A program made the translations under genes and the position numbers. 50,797 nucleotides of DNA from Kaistella gelatinilytica. Lineage in GTDB: Bacteria > Bacteroidota > Bacteroidia > Flavobacteriales > Weeksellaceae. This document shows positions 35,295 to 42,522 of this stretch, in pieces. The notes below the pieces were generated by a model. That model saw only the letters and a list, made by a program, of their open reading frames with translations. It had not been told where the DNA came from and made no database searches. Numbering within the stretch: the first letter of the stretch is position 1; every line of letters starts with the position of its first letter. Location: contig NZ_JADPVI010000002.1 in NCBI RefSeq assembly GCF_015679325.1, positions 1 through 50,797 on the forward strand. The letters are read 5' to 3'.

Positions 35295-36020
35295 TTAAAG
35301 ATTTTCAGAAATTAAAGTCTGAAAATAGTCAGAACAATTTGCGAGATGCGTTCCGTACCAGGAAAAAGCTTCCCCGTCAACTAAAATAATTTTTTGATGT
35401 GGAAGTTCTTTTTGAAGTTCCTCAATATGTTTTTGCTGGAAAGGAAAAGGTTCGGTTGATAAAAAGATCATTTCCGCTTCTTTCATTTCTTCTACAGAAA
35501 TTTCCGGATATCTTTTTTGATCTTTGAATAAATTTTCAAAACCTAATTTCTCTATAATTTCATGAATAAAAGTATCTGAACCTACCGTCATGTAGGGATT
35601 TTTCCAGATTAGATAGGCTACTTTTTTAGATGCTGATGCTTTTTTTAAGTTGAATACTGAATTGATCTTTTGGTTGAAATTTTCAGCAACTTCTTCTTTA
35701 TTTAAAAGCGACCCGAGTTCGATAAGGAAATTTTGATTGTCTTCTAAAGTTTCAATATCGGCTACCCAAACTTTAAAATCGTTCATCAACTCCTCTACTT
35801 GAAATTTATCGTTCTCTTCTTTATTGGCAATAATTAAATCAGGTTTGAGCGATTTAATTTTAGAAATATTGAGGTTTTTTGTACCGCCAATAACTTCCAC
35901 ATTTTTCACCAAATTCTTTGGATGGATACAGAATTTTGTTCTGCCGATAACTTCTTCATCCGTCAAACCAAAATCGAAAAGCGCTTCTGTAATACTGGGA
36001 ACGAGGGAAATAATTTTCAT
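35295..36020 (-). CDS. BtuF-like helical-backbone metal receptor protein
   Basis: A 241-residue protein like the vitamin B12/ferric siderophore periplasmic receptors (BtuF, class III). It begins 'MKIISLVPSITEALFDFG', has the 'VIGGTKNLNISKIKSLKPDL' domain linker and 'GTHLANCSDYFQ' at the end. The ATG at 36020 gives this canonical start; the upstream residues to 36041 add nothing recognisable. No signal peptide is visible and no ABC permease or ATPase is near, so either it is cytoplasmic or its export is non-standard. In several Bacteroidota such orphans have been annotated cobalamin-binding; ligand is inferred from the family only. Confidence 0.75.
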   Translation of the reverse strand: MKIISLVPSITEALFDFGLTDEEVIGRTKFCIHPKNLVKNVEVIGGTKNLNISKIKSLKPDLIIANKEENDKFQVEELMNDFKVWVADIETLEDNQNFLIELGSLLNKEEVAENFNQKINSVFNLKKASASKKVAYLIWKNPYMTVGSDTFIHEIIEKLGFENLFKDQKRYPEISVEEMKEAEMIFLSTEPFPFQQKHIEELQKELPHQKIILVDGEAFSWYGTHLANCSDYFQTLISENL

Positions 36021-36066
36021 GATTCTGCTGCTATTTTTCAAAAATCATTAAGGAAGAAACTTCAAA

Positions 36067-37386
36067 TTAAAGCATCTTTCCACTAAGGAAAAAGCCTGCT
36101 ATTGTGAAGTAAATGATCAAACCTGTAACATCGACCAACGTCGCAACGAACGGTGCTGACGAAGTTGCAGGATCAAGTTTTAAACGTTTCAACACAAATG
36201 GGATCATTGAACCTGAAAGTGTTCCCCAAAGCACGATCAAGACTAAAGAAAAAGAAATACTCAAAGCCACATAAACCCAATATTCACCGTAATTAAACAA
36301 TCCTGTTTTTTGCCAGATCATAATCCTGATAAAGCCGATTGCACCCAAAATTCCGCCCAGACAAATTCCGGAAACAATTTCTTTTCGCATCACATACCAC
36401 CAGTCTTTGAGGGTGATTTCCTGCAATGCCATCGCACGAATAATTAATGTAGCAGCCTGCGAACCAGAGTTTCCTCCACTGGAAATAATTAGGGGAACGA
36501 ATAATGCCAGAACAACCGCTTTTTCAATTTCATGTTCGAAATAACCCATTGCAGAAGCGGTCAACATTTCCGAAAAGAATAAAATAACGAGCCATGTCGC
36601 GCGCTTCTTGATCATTTCTGTCCAGGAAGTTTGAATGTATGGTAAATCTAAAGCATCCAAACCCCCAAATTTCTGAATATCTTCGGTATTTTGTGCTTCA
36701 ATCTGATCCAAGATATCATCAATTGTCACGATGCCGACTAAAACACCGGATTCTGTAACAATCGGAATTGCAGTTCGGTCATATTTTTCAAAATACTGCA
36801 CCGCATCTTCTTTGGATGTAGTCGTTGTAATCGCAACGAAATGGTTATCGGTGATCTCAGAAATCAAAGTATCTTCTTCAGCTAAAAGCAAAGAACCCAA
36901 CGCAATATCGTCGATGAGTTTATTTCTTTCATCAACCACATAAAGATGGTTCATGGTCTCCATCTTTTTTCCGACTTTTTTAATTTGTTGCAGACATTTT
37001 TTTACAGTCCATTCTTTTCGAATCTGGATATAATATGGTGTCATCAAACGTGCAATGGAATCGGAATCGTAACCCAAAAGTTTCAGCGCAATTCGCCGTT
37101 CCTGCGGATTCAGGAGATTGATGGAAGATTTTATCAATTCATCGGGGAAATCCTCAAACAGCGCCGTTCTATCATCGGGCGTCATTCCATTTAGAATTTC
37201 AGAAACGTCTTCGCTTGCGATGCTTCTAATTGTTTCTTCCTGAAAATCGGGATCGAGATGGGAGAAAACATCAGCTTTGTACTCTTTCGGAACTTTCAAA
37301 AATGCCAAAAGGCGCTCATCAGCATGAAGTTCACTGAGCGTTTCTGCAATATCTGCGGGATTAAAAACAAGTTGATTGATGTTCAC
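36067..37386 (-). CDS. mgtE: Magnesium transporter MgtE
   Basis: Inner-membrane Mg2+ channel gated by cytoplasmic magnesium. The 439-residue protein has the N-domain ('[20 protein letters not shown]', 'FEDFPDELI', '[10 protein letters not shown]'), a tandem CBS region ('[20 protein letters not shown]', '[18 protein letters not shown]') and five transmembrane helices in the last 170 residues, with the signature '[20 protein letters not shown]' where the pore lies. Residue count and domain order are standard. It reads divergently from nothing close; a -7 box is near 37407-37414. Confidence 0.95.
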   Translation of the reverse strand: MNINQLVFNPADIAETLSELHADERLLAFLKVPKEYKADVFSHLDPDFQEETIRSIASEDVSEILNGMTPDDRTALFEDFPDELIKSSINLLNPQERRIALKLLGYDSDSIARLMTPYYIQIRKEWTVKKCLQQIKKVGKKMETMNHLYVVDERNKLIDDIALGSLLLAEEDTLISEITDNHFVAITTTTSKEDAVQYFEKYDRTAIPIVTESGVLVGIVTIDDILDQIEAQNTEDIQKFGGLDALDLPYIQTSWTEMIKKRATWLVILFFSEMLTASAMGYFEHEIEKAVVLALFVPLIISSGGNSGSQAATLIIRAMALQEITLKDWWYVMRKEIVSGICLGGILGAIGFIRIMIWQKTGLFNYGEYWVYVALSISFSLVLIVLWGTLSGSMIPFVLKRLKLDPATSSAPFVATLVDVTGLIIYFTIAGFFLSGKML

Positions 37387-37406
37387 TGCCTCGATTTTAA
37401 GAATTG

Positions 37407-37414
37407 CAAAATTA
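37407..37414 (-). promoter_or_regulatory. -7 box of mgtE (TAATTTTG)
   Basis: Minus-strand TAATTTTG agrees with TAnnTTTG and lies 20 bases before the ATG of mgtE. The -33 TTG is not at the usual spacing. Confidence 0.4.
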
Positions 37415-37485
37415 GCCCAAATAGTTAAGAGGAACGAATAAACGTATTAATTTTAAATTAAAATTAATCCTGTTTTAAAATTCTT

Positions 37486-38043
37486 TTATAGTGCTTTCTT
37501 ATTTTTGGTGAGGTCCTTTGCAATAAAGTTCATTGCACCTTCTGTACCTATTTTTATAGAATTTTCTGCAGAACCGAGGATTCTTGCATTTTTTTTATAA
37601 GTATCATAATCTGCTTCTGCCATAAACTTTCCGGAGGCGTCGTACAGTTTCATACTAACGATCACCTGGTTTGAAAAAACATATTTCCCAATACCGACCT
37701 TAAAATATTTAACTTTAGGAATAATGGCGAACTGCGCATTATTATTTCGACAAAACTCTTTAACCGATTCTACATCTACGGAATCAAAAGGAATGTGTGA
37801 ATCGACACGAAGCATCTTATAATTGCGGTAATCATTTATCTTTACGGAAACTGCAGCGTAGAAGGCTGAATAGGTAGGTTCTTTAATTTCTTCCAAATCA
37901 GGAAAAACCTCGGGATTGAAATATAGAATATTTTGACTTTTCGATTCTTTACCTGAAATAATACTTGGAGAATTCAATGATTTACAGGAAGTTAAAGAAA
38001 TAAAAGTCAATACAGAAAAGGTTAAGAAATAAAGATTTTTCAT
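37486..38043 (-). CDS. Hypothetical lipoprotein
   Basis: A 185-residue lipoprotein: signal ends at Cys20 in 'LTFISLTSCKSL', and the following residues are Ser/Asn-rich. The frame is open further upstream, but the ATG at 38043 gives the proper signal. The mature part has alternating strands ('YSAFYAAVSVKINDYRNYKML', 'FAIIPKVKYFKVGIGKYVF', 'VIVSMKLYDASGKFMAEADY') suggesting a small beta-rich domain; I do not recognise a family. It stands alone between mgtE and rpsO. Confidence 0.6.
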   Translation of the reverse strand: MKNLYFLTFSVLTFISLTSCKSLNSPSIISGKESKSQNILYFNPEVFPDLEEIKEPTYSAFYAAVSVKINDYRNYKMLRVDSHIPFDSVDVESVKEFCRNNNAQFAIIPKVKYFKVGIGKYVFSNQVIVSMKLYDASGKFMAEADYDTYKKNARILGSAENSIKIGTEGAMNFIAKDLTKNKKAL

Positions 38044-38174
38044 TACATGGTGTTGCTGCAAAAATACTGCCATTTGATGGATTAATAACAAGAATTTTAA
38101 GAAATTTTTAACACTTATAAATTTCCTTTTAATGCGAAGTTTGCATAACGTTTTAGCGATTCAGAAAATAGTTG

Positions 38175-38182
38175 TACTTTTG
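38175..38182 (+). promoter_or_regulatory. -7 box of rpsO (TACTTTTG)
   Basis: TACTTTTG matches TAnnTTTG and lies 36 bases before the rpsO start, giving a short leader. No ribosomal leader structure is apparent in it. Confidence 0.45.
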
Positions 38183-38218
38183 CACCCATTACATAATAAT
38201 CATTAAAATAATATTGGA

Positions 38219-38488
38219 ATGTACCTAACAACTGAGACGAAGAAAGAAATCTTCGCAAAACACGGAAAGTCTGACGCAGACACAGGAAGCGCAGAAGGAC
38301 AAGTAGCCCTTTTTACTTTCAGAATCAATCACCTTTCAGGTCACCTGAAAAAAAACCACAAAGATTACGCAACTGAGAGATCATTGGTACTTCTGGTAGG
38401 AAAAAGAAAAGCACTTTTGGATTATCTTAAGAAAAAAGATGTACTTCGATACAGAGCTATTATTGCAGAATTAGGATTAAGAAAATAA
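38219..38488 (+). CDS. rpsO: 30S ribosomal protein S15
   Basis: Primary 16S rRNA-binding protein of the small subunit platform. The 89-residue length is exact for the family, with 'FAKHGKSDADTGSAEGQVAL', 'RINHLSGHLKKNHKDYATER' and 'LLDYLKKKDVLRYRAIIAEL' lining up along the whole protein. rpsO next to pnp is the common order across bacteria, here with a GlsB-like gene inserted on the opposite strand. Confidence 0.97.
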   Translation: MYLTTETKKEIFAKHGKSDADTGSAEGQVALFTFRINHLSGHLKKNHKDYATERSLVLLVGKRKALLDYLKKKDVLRYRAIIAELGLRK

Positions 38489-38500
38489 TCTTTTTCGCAA

Positions 38501-38540
38501 GAAAAAAAAAGAGCAACTTAGAAATAAGTTGCTTTTTTTT
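38501..38540. terminator. Bidirectional terminator between rpsO and the GlsB-like gene
   Basis: AGCAACTTA (38512-38520) and TAAGTTGCT (38525-38533) form a perfect 9-base stem with a GAAA loop. A-run before and T-run after mean it can stop transcription in both directions, serving the convergent rpsO and GlsB-like genes. Confidence 0.88.
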
Positions 38541-38561
38541 GATTAGAAGATAAATTTTAGG

Positions 38562-38804
38562 TTATACTCTTCCTCTCGTAAATAGGTTTACAATTGCTAA
38601 TAATACAATCGCACCGATCGTTCCGGTTAAAATTTCACCAACTACACCTTCGCCCAGTCTGCCTCCTAATAACCAATATCCGATAAAACCACCGACAATA
38701 CCAACTACGATATTTCCGATTAATCCAAGACTTCCGCCTTTAAAGATTTGTGATCCTAACCATCCTGCAATTGCACCGATAATAAGTGTCCATAAAATTC
38801 CCAT
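38562..38804 (-). CDS. GlsB/YeaQ/YmgE-family membrane protein
   Basis: An 80-residue inner-membrane protein with three hydrophobic helices rich in glycine: 'WTLIIGAIAGWLGSQIFKGG', 'GLIGNIVVGIVGGFIGYWLL' and 'IGAIVLLAIVNLFTRGR'. This matches the transglycosylase-associated/GlsB family, linked to general stress in Gram-positives; its molecular role is unknown. It is convergent with rpsO and divergent from pnp. Confidence 0.88.
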   Translation of the reverse strand: MGILWTLIIGAIAGWLGSQIFKGGSLGLIGNIVVGIVGGFIGYWLLGGRLGEGVVGEILTGTIGAIVLLAIVNLFTRGRV

Positions 38805-39088
38805 AATGTTAAATTTTTAATGTTTATAATTCTGTTACGTTTACCATATTATCCAATTTTGTGCCGAAATTGTCAAAATTATGATAAAAATCATAAAATT
38901 TTCTGCCGACGATATTTTGGTGGATAATATGTATTTACTATTCGAATACAGTTTTAAATATAAGTTGATATCGGAATTAAACTCAAGTTCATTTTAGCCG
39001 TATTATTTAAATATTTATTGCAAAAACCCCCTGCCTTTAATGAAGTAAATCCCGTATTTCAGGGCAATCGTACTCTGTAAAAATTCCG

Positions 39089-39096
39089 TATCTTTG
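39089..39096 (+). promoter_or_regulatory. -7 box of pnp (TATCTTTG)
   Basis: TATCTTTG matches the Bacteroidota -7 consensus. Transcription should start near 39103, giving a leader of about 62 bases that includes the hairpin at 39129-39146. Confidence 0.55.
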
Positions 39097-39128
39097 CACA
39101 CGAAAATTTAAATAAATTAAATAATAAC

Positions 39129-39146
39129 GCACTCAATACGGAGTGC
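39129..39146 (+). promoter_or_regulatory. Hairpin in the pnp 5' leader
   Basis: GCACTC (39129-39134) and GAGTGC (39141-39146) form a perfect 6-base GC-containing stem with loop AATACG, 18 bases before the pnp ATG. Position suits control of translation or of message decay, as pnp leaders are self-regulated in E. coli; this is inference. Confidence 0.5.
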
Positions 39147-39164
39147 CAAAGACGAACAAATTTT

Positions 39165-41465
39165 ATGAATGCTCCACAAGCAATTATTGAAAAATTTCAA
39201 TTAAAAGACGGGCGTGAAATCACGCTTGAAACAGGAAAATTAGCGAAACAAGCCGATGGTTCTGTAGTAGTAACATGTGGCGGAACAATGCTATTAGCAA
39301 CCGTTGTAGCCAGCAAAGAAGCAAAAGAAGGTGTAGATTTCCTACCCTTAACTGTAGATTACAGAGAAAAATTCTACGCAGGTGGAAAAATCCCCGGAAA
39401 CTTTTTTAGAAGAGAAGCAAGACCTTCAGATGAAGAGATCTTGACAATGAGATTGGTTGACCGCGTTTTGCGTCCACTTTTCCCTTCAGATTTTCACGCA
39501 GAAGTTCAGGTAATGATCTCTTTGATCTCTTATGATAAAGAAGTAATGCCGGAAACACTTGCAGGTTTAGCAGCATCTGCAGCGATCGCAATTTCAGATA
39601 TTCCTTTCAACGGACCAATGTCGGAAGTAAGAGTCGTAAGAATCGACGGGCAGTTATCTACCAATCCAAGCATGGAAAACGCAGCGAAAGCTGATCTTGA
39701 CATGATGGTTGGAGGAACAAAAGATTCTATCGTAATGGTAGAAGGCGAAATGAAAGAAATTTCTGAGCAGGAAATGATCGAAGCCATCAAATATGCGCAC
39801 GAAGAAATTAAAGTTCAGGTTGAAGCTCAGGAACGTTTAGCAGCAAGAGTAGAATCAAGCAAAATTAAAAGAGAATATTCCCACGAAAATCACGACGAAG
39901 ATATTCGTAAGAAAGTTTGGGCAGAAACTTATGATAAAGTATATGCAGTAGCAACTTCACCTTCTGCAAAAGAAGAAAGAAGCGAAAACTTCAAAGCCGT
40001 TCTGGTTGACTTTTTAGCACAATATTCTGAAGAAGAGTTAGAAACTGTAAAACCATTCGCGAAAGTTTACTACCACGATGTAGAAAAAGAAGCAATGCGT
40101 CAAATGGTCTTGAATGAAGGCGTTCGTTTAGATGGAAGAACTCCTTCTACGATCCGTCCGATCTGGTCAGAAGTTGATTATCTTCCGGGAGCTCACGGTT
40201 CTGCAGTGTTTACGAGAGGGGAAACTCAATCATTGACCGCAGTGACTTTAGGTTCTGTGAAAGATGCAAATATGGTTGATACCGTTGCAATCAATTACGA
40301 TCAAAAATTCTTTTTACACTATAATTTCCCACCATTCTCTACAGGTGAAGCAAGACCTTTGAGAGGAACTTCAAGAAGAGAAGTTGGTCACGGAAACTTA
40401 GCTCAAAGAGCTTTGGCAAATATGATCCCAACAGAAAATCCTTACACGATCCGTATCGTTTCTGATATTTTAGAATCTAACGGTTCATCTTCTATGGCAA
40501 CGGTTTGCGCCGGAACTTTAGCTTTGATGGATGCAGGAGTTCAAATTACAAGACCGGTTTCAGGGATTGCAATGGGATTAATTACAGATCCAAAATCCGG
40601 TAAATTCACCGTTCTTTCTGATATCTTAGGAGACGAAGATCACTTAGGAGACATGGATTTCAAAGTTACAGGAACTGAAAGAGGAATCACCGCTTGTCAA
40701 ATGGACATCAAAGTAGAAGGTTTAACCATGGATATTATGGAATCAGCTTTACTTCAATCAAAAGAAGGAAGATTGCATATTCTTGGAGAAATGATGAAAA
40801 CTTTGGATGCACCAAGAACAGACGTGAAACCTCACGCACCGAAAATGGAAGTATTGGAGATCTCCAAAGACTTTATCGGAGCGATCATCGGACCTGGTGG
40901 AAAAATTATTCAGCAAATGCAGAAAGATTTCGAAACCGTTATCGCGATCGAAGAAATTGGCGAAATTGGAAGAATTGAAATTTCCGGTATCTCCAGAGAA
41001 AACATCAACGCAACCATTGCAGCGATCAATCAGATTTGTTTCGTACCGGTTGTAGGCGAAATTTACAACGGTAGAGTTGTAAAAGTAATGGATTTCGGAG
41101 CGTTCGTAGCGATTGCAAAAGGAACTGAAGGTTTACTTCACATCTCCGAAATCGAATGGGCTCGTTTGGACAAAGTTCCTTACAACGAAGGCGATATGGT
41201 AGACGTGAAATTCATGGGTTACGATGACCGTAAGAAAATGAAACTTTCGAGAAAAGTTCTTTTAGACCGACCGGCTCGTGAAGAAAGACCACAAGGTGAT
41301 CGTCCTCAATATAATAATGACAGACCGAGAGAAGATCGTCCACAAGGCGACAGACCTCAGAGAAGAGATGATCGGCCGCAACACGGAAACGACAGACCTC
41401 AGCAAAATAGAGAAGACCGACCTCAAAATAATGATGGTCAGAATCCTGAAAATAATCAAGGATAA
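39165..41465 (+). CDS. pnp: Polynucleotide phosphorylase
   Basis: 3'-5' phosphorolytic exoribonuclease. Domains in order: RNase PH 1 ('[20 protein letters not shown]'), helical linker, RNase PH 2 ('[20 protein letters not shown]', '[19 protein letters not shown]' with catalytic aspartates after it), KH ('[20 protein letters not shown]' near 570), S1 ('[20 protein letters not shown]' near 640). The 766-residue length exceeds the usual 700 because of a C-terminal tail from about residue 702 made of repeated 'DRPQ' and 'EDRPQ' units, highly charged and unstructured, probably an RNA- or protein-binding tail. Strong terminator follows. Confidence 0.96.
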   Translation: MNAPQAIIEKFQLKDGREITLETGKLAKQADGSVVVTCGGTMLLATVVASKEAKEGVDFLPLTVDYREKFYAGGKIPGNFFRREARPSDEEILTMRLVDRVLRPLFPSDFHAEVQVMISLISYDKEVMPETLAGLAASAAIAISDIPFNGPMSEVRVVRIDGQLSTNPSMENAAKADLDMMVGGTKDSIVMVEGEMKEISEQEMIEAIKYAHEEIKVQVEAQERLAARVESSKIKREYSHENHDEDIRKKVWAETYDKVYAVATSPSAKEERSENFKAVLVDFLAQYSEEELETVKPFAKVYYHDVEKEAMRQMVLNEGVRLDGRTPSTIRPIWSEVDYLPGAHGSAVFTRGETQSLTAVTLGSVKDANMVDTVAINYDQKFFLHYNFPPFSTGEARPLRGTSRREVGHGNLAQRALANMIPTENPYTIRIVSDILESNGSSSMATVCAGTLALMDAGVQITRPVSGIAMGLITDPKSGKFTVLSDILGDEDHLGDMDFKVTGTERGITACQMDIKVEGLTMDIMESALLQSKEGRLHILGEMMKTLDAPRTDVKPHAPKMEVLEISKDFIGAIIGPGGKIIQQMQKDFETVIAIEEIGEIGRIEISGISRENINATIAAINQICFVPVVGEIYNGRVVKVMDFGAFVAIAKGTEGLLHISEIEWARLDKVPYNEGDMVDVKFMGYDDRKKMKLSRKVLLDRPAREERPQGDRPQYNNDRPREDRPQGDRPQRRDDRPQHGNDRPQQNREDRPQNNDGQNPENNQG

Positions 41466-41485
41466 AATCTTATTCTTTCTATAAT

Positions 41486-41516
41486 AAAAACTCCCGATTT
41501 TTTCGGGAGTTTTTTT
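41486..41516 (+). terminator. Terminator of pnp
   Basis: CTCCCGA (41491-41497) pairs with TCGGGAG (41503-41509), extended by A-T pairs on the outside, loop of five T, followed by a T-run. It begins 21 bases after the pnp stop codon. Confidence 0.9.
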
Positions 41517-41536
41517 ATGGTTGAAATATAGTAATT

Positions 41537-41582
41537 GTTCTTGGCTTTTGAATCTTTCCTCTTGGCTCGTGGTTCTTAGATT
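41537..41582. repeat. Degenerate CTTGGCT-type intergenic repeat
   Basis: The stretch contains 'TTCTTGGCTTTTGAATC', 'CCTCTTGGCTCGTGG' and 'TTCTTAGATTCT', several imperfect copies of a TCTTGGCT unit. Similar low-complexity TTGGCTCTTG strings are familiar between genes in related genomes, from memory. No function is known to me. Confidence 0.4.
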
Positions 41583-41586
41583 CTCA

Positions 41587-42297
41587 TCATAGCAAATTAC
41601 CCTCTCTTTTTACGATAATTCCAAGTTTTTCCAGGGTTTGATCATCTTTGAAAAGCACTTTGGCAAATGCGATGAGTTGCGTGTATTTTGGATAAAGAAT
41701 ATCTATTGCTGCATCCCTTGTATCGGTTGCTTTTTGTGCCTCGCCGAGTTCTTTCTTCTGAGATTCTTTGACGTCAGAAATTTCTTCCAGTGATGTTCGC
41801 ATTGCTAAAATATCTGCATCTTTAATGTTCACCGCGTTGGCTTTGGTTTTAAAATCAGGGTTTGCGAGAATTTGTGCATAAAAATTACTCACCTGCTGAA
41901 ACCATGCGGCGAAAGCTTGTTTTCGTCCACTGTCAATTCCCAATGTGGTATTCGCTTGTCGGTCACCTTTGAAGGCGATCTTCGCAAGATTACGATGACG
42001 GGTAAAAAGCGTGTCGATTTCTGCTTTTTTCAAATTAAAATTATCCGTTTCAGCGTATTGTTCCCCGTATTCTTGCTTTTGTTTTTGGCTCAGTTGCTCC
42101 AGATTGGTAATCTCTGCCAGATAATCGTCTAAAATAGTTTCTGTAATACCTACGGTTTCCAGTTCCGGTAAAATATCAGGTTGTTTGGCATTGGTGAATG
42201 CTACTTTCATTTTAGCAATTAATTCTTCTGCAGAAACATATCGGTTTCTCGATGTTGTCTTACCCATTTCGGGATTTAAGTTTTCAGGATTTTCCAT
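41587..42297 (-). CDS. Hypothetical helical protein next to the R-M-like gene
   Basis: A 236-residue protein without signal peptide or membrane helix. It is almost all helical: stretches such as 'LEQLSQKQKQEYGEQYAET' and 'ISDVKESQKKELGEAQKA' suggest coiled coils, and 'RKQAFAAWFQQVSNFYAQIL' an amphipathic helix. No family is recognised. It is transcribed in the same direction as the restriction-modification-like gene upstream, separated by 225 bases that hold a 21-base tandem repeat, so association with it is possible but not shown. Confidence 0.55.
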   Translation of the reverse strand: MENPENLNPEMGKTTSRNRYVSAEELIAKMKVAFTNAKQPDILPELETVGITETILDDYLAEITNLEQLSQKQKQEYGEQYAETDNFNLKKAEIDTLFTRHRNLAKIAFKGDRQANTTLGIDSGRKQAFAAWFQQVSNFYAQILANPDFKTKANAVNIKDADILAMRTSLEEISDVKESQKKELGEAQKATDTRDAAIDILYPKYTQLIAFAKVLFKDDQTLEKLGIIVKREGNLL

Positions 42298-42385
42298 TGT
42301 TTTTAGTATTTAGATGTAAATATAATAAATAATGGACTAAATAAATGCATGATCAATTGCAGAAATGAGTGCGCAATGTTGATTG

Positions 42386-42483
42386 AGCATTTCTGTAGGT
42401 TGCGGAACCTTTACTAAAGGTTGCGGAATGATTCCTGCAGGTTGCGGAAGCATTTCTGCAAGTTGCGGAAGCATATCTGCAGG
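42386..42483. repeat. 21-base tandem repeat (about 4.7 copies)
   Basis: Four units of 21 bases (42386-42406, 42407-42427, 42428-42448, 42449-42469) and a partial fifth share the ending GGTTGCGGA or AGTTGCGGA, with sequence drift in the first part. Since 21 is seven codons, the minus strand reads 'SATCRNASATCRNHSATFS' without a stop in one frame, but there is no start codon. It lies between two minus-strand genes. Confidence 0.85.
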
Positions 42484-42522
42484 GCGATTTATAATTTCTG
42501 GAAGATGAGAAAGTCTTTTTAT

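Larger units (their letters stand above)
38805..39164. other. Intergenic region between the GlsB-like gene and pnp
   Basis: Contains a minus-strand TAATTTTG (38874-38881) that may serve the GlsB-like gene, the TATCTTTG box of pnp (39089-39096) and a leader hairpin (39129-39146). I see no other gene or repeat in these 360 bases. Confidence 0.5.

Noticed and set aside
41262..41459. Minus-strand reading frame inside the pnp 3' end
   Set aside because: It is the antisense of the repeated DRPQ tail and shows only low-complexity Ile/Leu/Arg/Ser.
42386..42483. Could the 21-base repeat be a CRISPR array?
   Set aside because: Units are directly adjacent with no spacers, the repeat is degenerate, and there are no cas genes in the window.
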